Below, piece after piece: positions 26,533 through 35,857 of a stretch of DNA of 64,000 nt. The position numbers were made by a program, and so were the translations under genes. The DNA is from Ignavibacteria bacterium (lineage in GTDB: Bacteria > Bacteroidota > Ignavibacteria > Tepidaquicellales > Tepidaquicellaceae), in the NCBI GenBank assembly GCA_016704345.1, contig JADJAH010000003.1, positions 248,001 through 312,000 of the forward strand. Reading direction: 5' to 3'. The notes beneath the pieces are model-generated. The model was not told where the DNA came from. It made no database searches and worked only from the letters and a program-made list of their open reading frames with translations. The stretch's first letter is position 1, and every line of letters begins with the position of its first letter.

Positions 26533-28257
26533 CTATCCTAAAATCCATTTCTCAAACATCTTCTTCTGATCTGCACGGATGTCCGGAGCCAAGGTGAGTT
26601 TGTATTTAGGCAGTGGCTTCAACATACTGACCTTTATGTTTCTCATGATGCCTTTTCTTGAAATCATGACTTCAATTTCTTCACCCGCTTTCTTGTCTGC
26701 AATAATTTTATTCATAAGTTCAGTGTCAACTCTGTAACCGTCAATTGCAATTATCTCATCTCCCGAACTCAAACCCGCAGAGTATGCAGAGCCATTAGCA
26801 AAGACTTTAACAATCAACAGTTTTCCGTTCTCTGATTTGCTTTCGATATCTAAGCTGCATTTCACGGAAGCATTCTCGTCAACCATGATTACTCCGCATC
26901 TTGCAAGATATTCAGCAATCGGAAGTTCATCTGTTCCGTCAAGATACTTTCTCCAGAAATCATCCAGACTCTTTCCGCAAAGAGATTCGCAAAGCTGTTT
27001 CACTCTGTCTTCAGTATAACCAACTCGGGGATTCTTCGTGTAATCATCATACAAGTTCAGCATAACTTCATCTAGCGACTTGTTGCAGTTTGTCGCAGTC
27101 ATGATCTCAATGTTCAGCATAGTAGCCACAAGTGCGCCCTTGGTATAATATGAGACTTGTGCATTATTTGTATTCTCGTCCTTCTTATAGAATTTGATCC
27201 ATGTATCAAAGCTGGATTCCCTCAGAGGCTGATGAAATCTCCCGCTGAACCTCATTATGTCATTTACTTCATGCTCGAGAAATTCAAGATACTCTTCGTT
27301 ATTTATCAGACCAGTTCTCCTTAGCAAAACATTGTCGTAATAGCTTGTCCAGCCTTCTGCCACCCAAAGGCTCTGCGTATAATTTTCTCTATCATAATTA
27401 AACGGCCCCAGCGCTTCGGGACGAATCCTCTTCACGTTCCATAAATGAAAGAACTCGTGACTTACGAGCCCGAGGAATTTTCTGTACATCTTTGCATCGT
27501 TGAAATTAAGCCTTGGAAACTGTACGACAAACGAATTCAGATGTTCAAGTCCGCCGCCTCCTTTTTCAACAAGCTGTACAATGTACGTATAGTCTTTGTA
27601 CGGAATCTTTCCGTTGAAAAACTTGATCTGTGTTTCCGCGATCATCCTGAAATCTTTAATAAGCTTCTTTGCATCAGAGTTGCCTGTGCCAACAAGGCAA
27701 ATCCTATGCGGAATCTTCCTGATCTGGAATTCGAGAATTGTCTGGTTGCCAACTTCCACCGGACAATCAATGAACACATCATAATTGTCAGCACGATATT
27801 TGTTCTTACCTGTTTGTTCAAGTCCTGTGGAAACTTCCTTCCATTGTTTAGGCAGATTTATATTCAGTCTGCAGGGAAGGTTTTCGTATCCCCTAACAAA
27901 CATAAATACTCCCGAGTTGTTCAGGAATGCATGTTCCGATGTTACTTCGCTTGTTCTAACAGTCAGCTCATTGCAGTAAACTCTGTATGAAAAGTTTATC
28001 TCCTTCGAGCCACCGGTTTGAACTCTCCATGTATTCTTGGAAATTTTTTCTGATGACCTGCATTGACCTTTGTTATCCGTTGCAGTCTCATTCTGAACTT
28101 TGCCTGCATAATCTCTTATCATGTATGAGCCGGGAGTCCAGACCGGCATGGAGAAAAGCAGAGCTTCGGTTGCAATTCCCTTTATGTTGATGGATACTTC
28201 GCAATAATGTGTCAATGGATCGCTGAATGAAACCGAGTAGTTAATTTCCTTTATCAC
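26533..28257 (-). CDS. M61 family metallopeptidase (glycyl aminopeptidase-like) with PDZ domain
   Basis: A 574-residue protein. The zinc motif is SHEFFHLWNVKRIRP (HExxH at about residue 264), followed by WVAEGWTSYYD, which supplies the third ligand and the family GxTxYY pattern. The N-terminal 170 residues are the beta-sandwich typical of M61 (SMPVWTPGSYMIRDYA). A PDZ domain lies at about 455-545 (GSAYSAGLSSGDEIIAIDGY). The start is a GTG (28257). No signal peptide is visible, so it may be cytosolic. It would remove glycine or other small N-terminal residues from peptides. Confidence 0.9.
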   Translation of the reverse strand: MIKEINYSVSFSDPLTHYCEVSINIKGIATEALLFSMPVWTPGSYMIRDYAGKVQNETATDNKGQCRSSEKISKNTWRVQTGGSKEINFSYRVYCNELTVRTSEVTSEHAFLNNSGVFMFVRGYENLPCRLNINLPKQWKEVSTGLEQTGKNKYRADNYDVFIDCPVEVGNQTILEFQIRKIPHRICLVGTGNSDAKKLIKDFRMIAETQIKFFNGKIPYKDYTYIVQLVEKGGGGLEHLNSFVVQFPRLNFNDAKMYRKFLGLVSHEFFHLWNVKRIRPEALGPFNYDRENYTQSLWVAEGWTSYYDNVLLRRTGLINNEEYLEFLEHEVNDIMRFSGRFHQPLRESSFDTWIKFYKKDENTNNAQVSYYTKGALVATMLNIEIMTATNCNKSLDEVMLNLYDDYTKNPRVGYTEDRVKQLCESLCGKSLDDFWRKYLDGTDELPIAEYLARCGVIMVDENASVKCSLDIESKSENGKLLIVKVFANGSAYSAGLSSGDEIIAIDGYRVDTELMNKIIADKKAGEEIEVMISRKGIMRNIKVSMLKPLPKYKLTLAPDIRADQKKMFEKWILG

Positions 28258-28382
28258 GAGAGAAGAGTGTTTGATGTTTTTGAAAGTGGGTGTTATCTAC
28301 GTTAGAAGTCTACAAAATAGAATTAGTATTTCAAATTGGCGAGAGCTTTGAATCAAAGAAGTTTAAAGTTCCTGCTGTTTTG

Positions 28383-28853
28383 TTATGATTCAAAACTCGC
28401 TTGTTCTTCCTGCCTGAACATTTCCATGATCTCCTCAGGACTCTTTGCGTCATCGAGACGTTCGCGAAATTCTTCTTTGTTCATTATTCTCGATATCCTG
28501 CTTAGAAGTTTGATGTGTGCATTGAGAAGACTTTCTTTGCCTATAACAAGAAATATGTACTTGACAGGCTCCAGATCTATTGAATCGAAGTCCATCGGAG
28601 GCTTCAATACGGCAAAGGCTGCAACGATGTCCTTTATATCATCAGTTTTTCCGTGAGGAATTGCAAAGCCCTTTCCTACTCCGGTCGAAACAAGTTTTTC
28701 CCTGTCAAGCACGCATTGTTTCACATTGTCTTTGTTGATCATATTACCGGATGCGCATGCAAGTTCGATCATCTTATCAATTGCTTCGTACTTGTCTGTT
28801 GCCTCAAGTCCGGTTGCAATTACTTTCTCGCTTAATATTTCACTTATTCTCAT
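28383..28853 (-). CDS. PTS EIIA domain protein (PtsN/fructose type)
   Basis: A 156-residue, single-domain PTS EIIA type 2 protein. The phosphoacceptor histidine is in GKGFAIPHGKTDD, and the surrounding LVSTGVGKG and DIVAAFAVLKPPMDFDS match the family. As no other PTS proteins are next to it, a regulatory role like PtsN is more likely than sugar transport. The ATG at 28853 is preferred over an in-frame TTG nine bases upstream. It lies 31 bp from the end of the nucleotidyltransferase fusion gene, so the two are probably co-transcribed. Confidence 0.87.
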   Translation of the reverse strand: MRISEILSEKVIATGLEATDKYEAIDKMIELACASGNMINKDNVKQCVLDREKLVSTGVGKGFAIPHGKTDDIKDIVAAFAVLKPPMDFDSIDLEPVKYIFLVIGKESLLNAHIKLLSRISRIMNKEEFRERLDDAKSPEEIMEMFRQEEQASFES

Positions 28854-28884
28854 ATGGATCAATAAAATTTTTGATTTGTGATGC

Positions 28885-31332
28885 TTACTGCTTTTCCTTA
28901 CTGATGTAACTTTGCACCATTTTCTTATACTCTTTCATAACGCTCCTTGTCCTTATTTTAGTAGGAGACTCAACATTCAGATGGACGAGATTTCTGTCCC
29001 TGTCAGGAATACACAGAACTGTTGTATCTTTCTCCAGAAAAACTTTAACTCCGTCAATAAGTTCCTGCCGGTAGTTCATTGTGTTCTCCATAAATTTCCT
29101 CATGATCGAACCCTTCTCATCTCTTGAGCATTCCAGATTTTCCTTCATCATGTGAAGACGAGGAGTATTCCTGTCAAGTTCATCTATCGAGTAACCCGAC
29201 TTTGCAATCAACTCAAGGATCTTGGCAACGGAGAACATGCCGTCAGTCGCATAAAGAAATTCCGGGAACAAAAATCCGCCAAAGGCTCCCCCAACAAATT
29301 TCACATCCTCATGATCACAAGCCATCATCATTGAGTAATGCGTATCCTTTACACGCTCCACTTCCACTCCGAATTCTCCTGCAACAATATCAACTTCACC
29401 CGTAGCTCTGACCGGAACGGCTATCTTCTTCACATCTTTAGTGACTAAGAGGTACATCTTCAATACGAGCACAAGTAACCTGTTGCCGTCGAGAACATCT
29501 TTGAAAGGAGTTACAATCCAGATCTTCTCGCCACCTGAATCAATCATGAAGCCTATATCATACTTAAGCGACTTAACAACTTCAAAGAAATGCTTTTGCG
29601 ATCTGTGAAACTCTTCTTCGGTTCGTGTGATCTTATCTTTATCAAGATGAGCAGAGAGTGAAACAATGTCAACATTAAATTCACCGAGAATACCGGGGAA
29701 AATAGTTGATGCGATGCCGTATGAATAATCAATTACAACTTTGAACTTCTTCTTTCTGATCGCAGCCACATCTAAGCAATTCAGAAAATGCTTTGTATAT
29801 TTTTCATTGGCTCTTTCAAGATATCTGAACGATCCTACCTTGTCATAATCAGCCCGCTTATATTCTTCGCTGAAGAAAAGTCTCTCAATAGATTTTGTCT
29901 TGTTTCCGGAAAGGTCTCTGCCGTCTTTATCAAAGAAAATAATATCGGTGCTTGTCCTGTCAAACGGTGATTTCCTAACAAACACTCCACCGTCACCTTC
30001 TCCGCTTTTCAATTCCTGACGAAGAATAGGGATTGGCATCACCTGTGAGTCAATTATATTAGCTCCTGCCGACATGATGCCGCTCGATATCGAACGCTTG
30101 ATCATATTTGAAATGTAGTCACTGTCTCTTGCAATTATGATCTTGCTTCCGGCGCCAACGAATGCGCCGTAAACTGCGCCAAGCTTTGCTCCAAATTCCG
30201 GATTGATCTGGAGATTTGAGAATCCTGTTATTCTTGAGTCTGTAAACAAATCGCTGAAGAACCTGTCATCATAAATTACACTGCGCGTTATCTTGTCATT
30301 GTTTTCGATGCGCTTATTGTTCCAGATCTTTACGCTTGAACTGATAAATGCATTATTTCCGATATGACAATTGTCTCCTATGAACACATAGTCATTTATT
30401 CTGGTACCTCTTCCTATGAAGCAATTTTTCCCAACAACATCGTAAAGAAGTCTTGACTCTTTTGAAACCGTAACATTATCCCAAAGCACGGAGTTTTTCA
30501 CAACAGCTCCGCTTTCGATCTTCACACCGCTGCCTATTATACTGCTTTCAATAACCGCGTCTTTGCTGATGTTTGCTTTGGGGCTGATGCAGCTCCCAAG
30601 TTTTCCATACGACTCCAAATGGTCCAGCTTACCTTTAAGAGCATCCATGTTTGCATCTATATACTCTTCAAGATTTCCGACATCACGCCAGTAGCCAGGT
30701 GTCTTGTAACCATATATCGGGATCTTTTCCTTGAGCAGTCGCGGAAAAAGGTCCTTGGAAAAATCAAAATTTTCGCCGGCAGGAATATAGTTGAATATGC
30801 TTTTCTTGAATAAGTAAATGCCTGTATTAATTGTATCGGAAAAAACTTCGGATGAAGAAGGCTTCTCAAGGAATCTAACAATTCTTTGCTTATCGTCTGT
30901 GAGGACTATTCCAAACTGAAGAGGATTTTTTGAGCTGTACAACGATATTGTTGCAGTAGTATCTCTTGATTCATGAAAGGAAGCAATTGCCGACAGGTTG
31001 AAATCAGTCAGTACATCTCCGCTGATTACTATAAAATTGTCATCGATATATTTTTCCGAAAGCTTTACGGCGCCTGCAGTGCCATAGTCCTCAGTTGGAA
31101 CAACATATCTGATCCTGACGCCGAATTTTCTGCCGTCTCCAAGAAAGTCCTTGATCTTGTCGGGCATAAAAAAAAGCAGCACGACATAATCTCTTATACC
31201 GTGCAGCTTCAATAGATTTATTATATGCTCAAGGATCGGCTTGTTCAGAATAGGGACCATCGGTTTTGGTATGTTGTTGGTCAAGGGTCTGAGCCTTGTA
31301 CCAAAACCGCCCGCCATGATTACAGCCTGCAT
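28885..31332 (-). CDS. sugar-1-phosphate nucleotidyltransferase fused to a degenerate phosphomannomutase-like domain
   Basis: An 815-residue fusion. Residues 1-235 are a nucleotidyltransferase (GGFGTRLRPLT 8-18, VISGDVLTDF), then left-handed beta-helix hexapeptides (250-360; ISKDAVIESSIIGSGVKI), then a phosphohexomutase-like region (370-815). The N-terminal enzyme is likely a mannose-1-phosphate guanylyltransferase type. In the mutase part the phosphoserine loop (normally TASHNP) reads VRKSPFDRT, and the metal loop (normally DxDxDR) reads DSGGEK, so mutase activity looks lost. Such degenerate fusions are known in other phyla. It lies 18 bp from the LemA gene end. Confidence 0.88.
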   Translation of the reverse strand: MQAVIMAGGFGTRLRPLTNNIPKPMVPILNKPILEHIINLLKLHGIRDYVVLLFFMPDKIKDFLGDGRKFGVRIRYVVPTEDYGTAGAVKLSEKYIDDNFIVISGDVLTDFNLSAIASFHESRDTTATISLYSSKNPLQFGIVLTDDKQRIVRFLEKPSSSEVFSDTINTGIYLFKKSIFNYIPAGENFDFSKDLFPRLLKEKIPIYGYKTPGYWRDVGNLEEYIDANMDALKGKLDHLESYGKLGSCISPKANISKDAVIESSIIGSGVKIESGAVVKNSVLWDNVTVSKESRLLYDVVGKNCFIGRGTRINDYVFIGDNCHIGNNAFISSSVKIWNNKRIENNDKITRSVIYDDRFFSDLFTDSRITGFSNLQINPEFGAKLGAVYGAFVGAGSKIIIARDSDYISNMIKRSISSGIMSAGANIIDSQVMPIPILRQELKSGEGDGGVFVRKSPFDRTSTDIIFFDKDGRDLSGNKTKSIERLFFSEEYKRADYDKVGSFRYLERANEKYTKHFLNCLDVAAIRKKKFKVVIDYSYGIASTIFPGILGEFNVDIVSLSAHLDKDKITRTEEEFHRSQKHFFEVVKSLKYDIGFMIDSGGEKIWIVTPFKDVLDGNRLLVLVLKMYLLVTKDVKKIAVPVRATGEVDIVAGEFGVEVERVKDTHYSMMMACDHEDVKFVGGAFGGFLFPEFLYATDGMFSVAKILELIAKSGYSIDELDRNTPRLHMMKENLECSRDEKGSIMRKFMENTMNYRQELIDGVKVFLEKDTTVLCIPDRDRNLVHLNVESPTKIRTRSVMKEYKKMVQSYISKEKQ

Positions 31333-31350
31333 TAAAAATTCCTTTGCCTG

Positions 31351-31962
31351 TTATTTCTTCTTGTTGAAATCAAAATTCACATCGGGCGCTTTCTCACTGC
31401 CTGCTGTGGATTTGAAGTATTCTCTCTCTTTGAATCCGAATATCTTTGCCATTATGAGCGCGGGAAAACTCTTGACTTCGGTATTGTACGCCTGAACCGT
31501 TTCGTTATATCTTCTTCTCTCTACTGAGATCCTGTTTTCTGTACCTTCGAGTTGCGACTGAAGATTCAAAAAGTTTTCATTGGATTTCAACTGAGGGTAA
31601 TTTTCGGACACTACCAGAAGTCTTGACAAGGCACTCGACAATTGATCCTGCGCCTGTTGATATTGCTGGAATTTTGTCGGATCACTCAGATCATCGGGGG
31701 AAAGTTTAACTTGGCCAACTCTGCTTCTTGCTTCGGTAACATCAGTAAGCACTGACTTTTCAAAATCCGCCGCACCCTGAACTGTACTTACAAGATTCGG
31801 AATAAGATCTGCTCTTCTCTGATATTGATTCTCTACCTGCGACCATGCAGAGTTAACGCTTTCCTGCATTGAAACGAGTGTGTTATATCCACAACCGTAA
31901 AATGAAGTGGACACTGCAAACATCAATGCCAACACTAAGAATTTTTTGACAAAACTATTCAT
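31351..31962 (-). CDS. LemA family protein
   Basis: About 203 residues with an N-terminal hydrophobic segment (MNSFVKKFLVLALMFAVSTS) and a cysteine in YGCGYN that could be lipidated, although the lipobox is weak. The core ESVNSAWSQVENQYQRRADLIPNLV is the signature of LemA proteins, which form a long helical bundle with an exposed N-terminus. Function is unsettled in the family. The ATG at 31962 is preferred over one 12 codons upstream, because it places the hydrophobic segment at the start. Confidence 0.92.
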   Translation of the reverse strand: MNSFVKKFLVLALMFAVSTSFYGCGYNTLVSMQESVNSAWSQVENQYQRRADLIPNLVSTVQGAADFEKSVLTDVTEARSRVGQVKLSPDDLSDPTKFQQYQQAQDQLSSALSRLLVVSENYPQLKSNENFLNLQSQLEGTENRISVERRRYNETVQAYNTEVKSFPALIMAKIFGFKEREYFKSTAGSEKAPDVNFDFNKKK

Positions 31963-32081
31963 ATTAATTTTGTTTATTTGTGTTAGATTTTTTAGCAAAA
32001 TACAGCAAGAGTCCTTTAATTACAATTCTAAACACTGATTCTCATCAAGCTCTATTATACTGCTTTCATGTTGAGAGATCA

Positions 32082-33605
32082 TTAAATACGTGGCTTTGCT
32101 TCCGTCTCATTGTAACTGTCTGATTCATTGAAGCCGTTTTCCATTTCATTAATTTTTTGATAATACCATTCGCTATCGTAGATCTCTGACTTCTCAACAT
32201 CTCTTCGGAGTTCCTTTAGATCGAATCTGGTATGTTTTCCCGGATTAAGTTTCATCTTGTAAAATCTTCTGATGAACTCGTAATTTCTATGAAGATTCTC
32301 TCTTCTGCTGCTGCCAAGCTCTTTGGTTTCCTTTATGAAGTGCCTGAATGAATCAACCGATGATAAGCCTGTTTCCAAAGCATTCATTTCATAATATACT
32401 TTCATGTAAAGCATCTTTGTGTTGATCTTTAAGAACAGATTGAATGCATTTACCTGCGATAAATAATGCAGAGTTTTCTCAAAGTTCTTTTTCTCAAATT
32501 CTATCCACGCCCTTGCCATGTTTGATACGGCTCCCTGTTTTGATGTCTCAAGTTTCTGAGTGAACTTATCTATGACCTCACACGCAAATGTCAAATCATT
32601 CTTGAGAATGGCCTTCTGAATAATCTCAAGATATATGTTTGCAAAAAGCGGGCCAACATTGTCGTGATTATACTTTACAGTCTCGAGTTCCTTCTTAAGC
32701 AGCAAATATTTTTCTTCATAAAAATCCATGTTTCCTTTGTAGATCTTAAAGGCACAATAGTTCTTCAGCTTTATGAGCATGTTTGATCTTTCGGCATTTG
32801 AATAACTCTCTATTCTATTCAGGATGAGATCTTTCAGCCTATGATAATTTTCATCGTCTTCTTTTTCATCGCAAAGCTTGATCAGCCGCAATCTGATTTC
32901 AATCTCATCTCTGAATTCACTGTTTCCATTTGAAAGAACACTAAGCATTTTCCCGGTATCTATGGTCTTCATGAGAGAAGGAACAAGTTCTACATCAAAG
33001 TTCAGATTGAATGCCGTTTTGTTCACTGCCAAATCCATCTTGTCGAATTCAAGAATCTGAAGTATATGAATGAAGTTATACTCCGCCCTCTTCAACAGGT
33101 GTGCCGGCACCTCATGCATTGATGAGCGATAGAGATGAAATGCAATATTCTCCGACTCAAGTTTCCCAAGCACATCAAAATACTCGGAGTCAATTTTTCT
33201 GGTTGAATATTCTTCCCTGATCTTTTTGAGCTTAAGTTCGAAATGCTTGTCGAGAAATCTGATATTGTATTCATTAAGAAGTGCTCTGTTGAAGCGACTG
33301 TCTGAAAAGGAACCGGCTTTTAAATTATTCACGACGAGGAATATCTCGCACAACTTCAGAAGCTCTGACATAAGATTTCTCAGAAAACTATAGCTGAACT
33401 TCTCACCACTGAATAATGGTTTGAACACATCCTCTTCGGTAATTTCCGGATCATCAAGCATGCTAATGTTTGCAATGATCAGTTCACATAACTGCTCAAT
33501 TTTCTTTTTCCTGTTGAAATAAGGTGAACTAAGGAACAGCATGAATTCCTGTCTTTCTTCATCATTCAGCTTCCTGATAATGTCTGCCGCTTTACTCTTT
33601 ACCAT
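32082..33605 (-). CDS. SPYFN-type helical-repeat protein, paralog B
   Basis: A cytosolic-looking helical protein of 507 residues. Its start, DIIRKLNDEERQEFMLFLSSPYFNRKKKIEQL, is the clearest match to the family opening (EE, then FLxSPYFN). The next 60 residues match paralog C (FKPLFSGEKFSYSFLRNLMSELLKLCE against LHNELYSGDKFVEGTINYLLSELQTIT), so the conserved part covers about the first 90 residues. The remainder is helical, with solenoid-like spacing. It stands alone between LemA and the divergent M23 gene. Function is unknown. Confidence 0.75.
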   Translation of the reverse strand: MVKSKAADIIRKLNDEERQEFMLFLSSPYFNRKKKIEQLCELIIANISMLDDPEITEEDVFKPLFSGEKFSYSFLRNLMSELLKLCEIFLVVNNLKAGSFSDSRFNRALLNEYNIRFLDKHFELKLKKIREEYSTRKIDSEYFDVLGKLESENIAFHLYRSSMHEVPAHLLKRAEYNFIHILQILEFDKMDLAVNKTAFNLNFDVELVPSLMKTIDTGKMLSVLSNGNSEFRDEIEIRLRLIKLCDEKEDDENYHRLKDLILNRIESYSNAERSNMLIKLKNYCAFKIYKGNMDFYEEKYLLLKKELETVKYNHDNVGPLFANIYLEIIQKAILKNDLTFACEVIDKFTQKLETSKQGAVSNMARAWIEFEKKNFEKTLHYLSQVNAFNLFLKINTKMLYMKVYYEMNALETGLSSVDSFRHFIKETKELGSSRRENLHRNYEFIRRFYKMKLNPGKHTRFDLKELRRDVEKSEIYDSEWYYQKINEMENGFNESDSYNETEAKPRI

Positions 33606-33828
33606 CCCGTATAGTGATTTTTTGTTACAATATATCCCTAATAATGTTAAAATTCACAATATTTTCAGCTTTGCTTCTCTGCTTTAAGAGTATGTTTTGG
33701 TGATTATTTTATGAAAATTAATTTGTTAACTCATATCATCTGTTGTATTTTGCTTACCTGTATCAGAGACGCACCCGATAATTTGCGCATCTGTTCAATT
33801 CATTCAATATTAAAGTAAACCCAAACAT

Positions 33829-35757
33829 ATGAAAAAGAACTTTCTCCTCTTCCTAATTCTGATTCCGGCTCTTGTTTTCAGCCAAACAGCTTCACAAGAT
33901 GAAAAGCTGTTTTTTTATAACTCGCCGAAACAGCAGCAAAACTGTACGCCCGAAATTAAGTTCAATCCTGAGATTCATGAAAATGTTTCAATCATGCTCG
34001 AAGGAGGCAGTGCCGAACTTGACTGGCCTTTGAGTTATAATTTGAATTCGGGTGCAGTGATTGTGAACTATGTTGACAATCAGTCCGGAGGTACAATAAA
34101 GGATTATGAGGGAAATGACTGGGCGTATAACGGACATAACGGAACAGACATTGCGCTTCATGATTTCAGAAACATGGACAGATGTGTTCCGGTAGTTGCA
34201 GGAGAATCCGGAAGAGTTGTGGAAATAGCTTATACAAGTTACGACAGAAATACAACATGGGATGGTCAGCCCGCCAACATAGTTTGCATCAGGCATGATG
34301 ACGGAACTTATGCATATTATTATCATCTGATGAAAAACTCTGTATTACCGAGAGTCGGTGAGTATGTTGTCAGAGGCAGGACAATTGGATTTGTTGGCAG
34401 TTCCGGCAATTCTTCGGATGCGCATCTTCATATTGAACCGGGCATGTTCGTCAACAACAACTGGGTAAAGAGGGATCCATGGAATGGTTCATTCAACACA
34501 CTGCCTTCACTGTGGCGCAATCAGTTGCCGTATGTTGGTGATACAACTTTCAACTTGCATGATATGGGAGTGTATGTTGCATCTTCAGTTGGAGGCGATG
34601 TAGAGTTTAATACTGATTATGCAAAACTCAAGGAAAGAATCATCAGTCCAAACACGGTGAGCGGGTATGAGCCCAAGATCGGTTTCTGGATGCAGTTTCA
34701 GGGAAATGCAACGGGAAGGCAAGCAAAATATGAGATAAGAAGATCTGACGGCACGCTGTTTGATGACATAACCTTTTCCATGATCAATCAATATCAGTAT
34801 GCCTGGTCTTGGTGGACTCCGGATTTCAATCCCGGTATTGGTGTAACCGGCGATTGGTATGTTAGAGTTTTATATGACAATGTTGAAAAAGGCAGATGTT
34901 TCTTTGATGTTCAGCTTCTTACCAGCAACAGGCCGAGACTTTATCCGGTAGCCGGTAAATGTTTTAGAAAAGGTGATTTTACTCGCAGAGATACGCTTAG
35001 AGTCAGACCGGTAAGGACAAATATGCAATATGACCTGCTTGGTGCTCCCTCGAACGTGACAATTACTAATGACTCGATAATCAATATTTCACCGAGCTAT
35101 ACGCAAACTTACAGACTAAGAGAATTCAAAGTTGTGGCGAGTATGGGAGGAAGTTCTACGCTTCGTGATACTATGATCTACAAATTAGTTGATACTACAA
35201 AACCAAATCCTATTGGCAACGGAATTGTTTCGCTTGACCTGACGGCATTCACCGAAGGAAGATTTGACGGCAGTGATTTTAAGGGAGATACTGTAACAGT
35301 TCAGCTTCGTGGATCGCTGTCCCCTTACGGAATAGTTGACCAGGACAAATTTAAACTCAACAATGACGGCTACGGTATTGCTAACTTTCCGAATGCCTCG
35401 CCCGGAGTTTATTATTACTTGGTTGTTAAGCACAGAAATTCCATAGAAACCTGGAGTAAGACCGTACAGCAGTTTCCTGACGGATATCCGCATGAGTATA
35501 ACTTCACAACTTCACGCACAAAAGCCTACGGAGATAATTTGAAGTTTAAAAATTTCAAGTATTGTCTCTACAGCGGTGATGTTAACCAGGATGGGATAGT
35601 TGATGCAACTGATTTCAGCATGGTTGATAATGATGTGTCGTTCTTTATTGCGGGATACGAAATCACAGACTTAGACGGTGACTTTTTTGTTGATGCCGGA
35701 GACATGGCGATAGTTGACAACAATGCTTACAATTTTGTTTCCAAAGTAAGGCCGTAA
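33829..35757 (+). CDS. secreted M23 metallopeptidase with KHRNSIETWS/dockerin-like C-terminal module
   Basis: A 642-residue exported protein, signal peptide 1-19. Residues 95-205 are an M23 (LytM-type) domain with HNGTDIA (His103, Asp107), YYYHL (His166) and SDAHLHIE (His199, His201), all four zinc and catalytic positions. It should cut peptidoglycan cross-links or protein glycine bonds. Beta-rich linker follows, then the shared C-terminal module: VQLRGSLSPYGIVDQ, VVKHRNSIETWS (about 532-543), GDVNQDGIVDATD and DLDGDFFVDAGD, ending VSKVRP. There is no T9SS tail. A terminator-like hairpin follows. Confidence 0.87.
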   Translation: MKKNFLLFLILIPALVFSQTASQDEKLFFYNSPKQQQNCTPEIKFNPEIHENVSIMLEGGSAELDWPLSYNLNSGAVIVNYVDNQSGGTIKDYEGNDWAYNGHNGTDIALHDFRNMDRCVPVVAGESGRVVEIAYTSYDRNTTWDGQPANIVCIRHDDGTYAYYYHLMKNSVLPRVGEYVVRGRTIGFVGSSGNSSDAHLHIEPGMFVNNNWVKRDPWNGSFNTLPSLWRNQLPYVGDTTFNLHDMGVYVASSVGGDVEFNTDYAKLKERIISPNTVSGYEPKIGFWMQFQGNATGRQAKYEIRRSDGTLFDDITFSMINQYQYAWSWWTPDFNPGIGVTGDWYVRVLYDNVEKGRCFFDVQLLTSNRPRLYPVAGKCFRKGDFTRRDTLRVRPVRTNMQYDLLGAPSNVTITNDSIINISPSYTQTYRLREFKVVASMGGSSTLRDTMIYKLVDTTKPNPIGNGIVSLDLTAFTEGRFDGSDFKGDTVTVQLRGSLSPYGIVDQDKFKLNNDGYGIANFPNASPGVYYYLVVKHRNSIETWSKTVQQFPDGYPHEYNFTTSRTKAYGDNLKFKNFKYCLYSGDVNQDGIVDATDFSMVDNDVSFFIAGYEITDLDGDFFVDAGDMAIVDNNAYNFVSKVRP

Positions 35758-35798
35758 GTCAATCGGCCGGCATCTCTGTAATTATTCACATTTTGATC

Positions 35799-35830
35799 AG
35801 GCATTTAATCTCACGATTGGATGCCTTTTA
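35799..35830 (+). terminator. terminator-like hairpin after the M23 gene
   Basis: AGGCAT..AATC and GATT..ATGCCT pair with a short internal mismatch and are followed by TTTTAG. The gene downstream runs the other way. Confidence 0.55.
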
Positions 35831-35857
35831 GTTTTTGTATTAATTCAACAAGGTTAA

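Noticed and set aside
27445..27990. A 181-codon plus-strand frame opposite the M61 peptidase
   Set aside because: It lies wholly inside a well-conserved gene on the other strand and has no recognisable domain or ribosome-binding site.
33988..34326. A 112-codon minus-strand frame inside the M23 gene
   Set aside because: It is antisense to the catalytic domain, whose motifs are intact; no support for expression.
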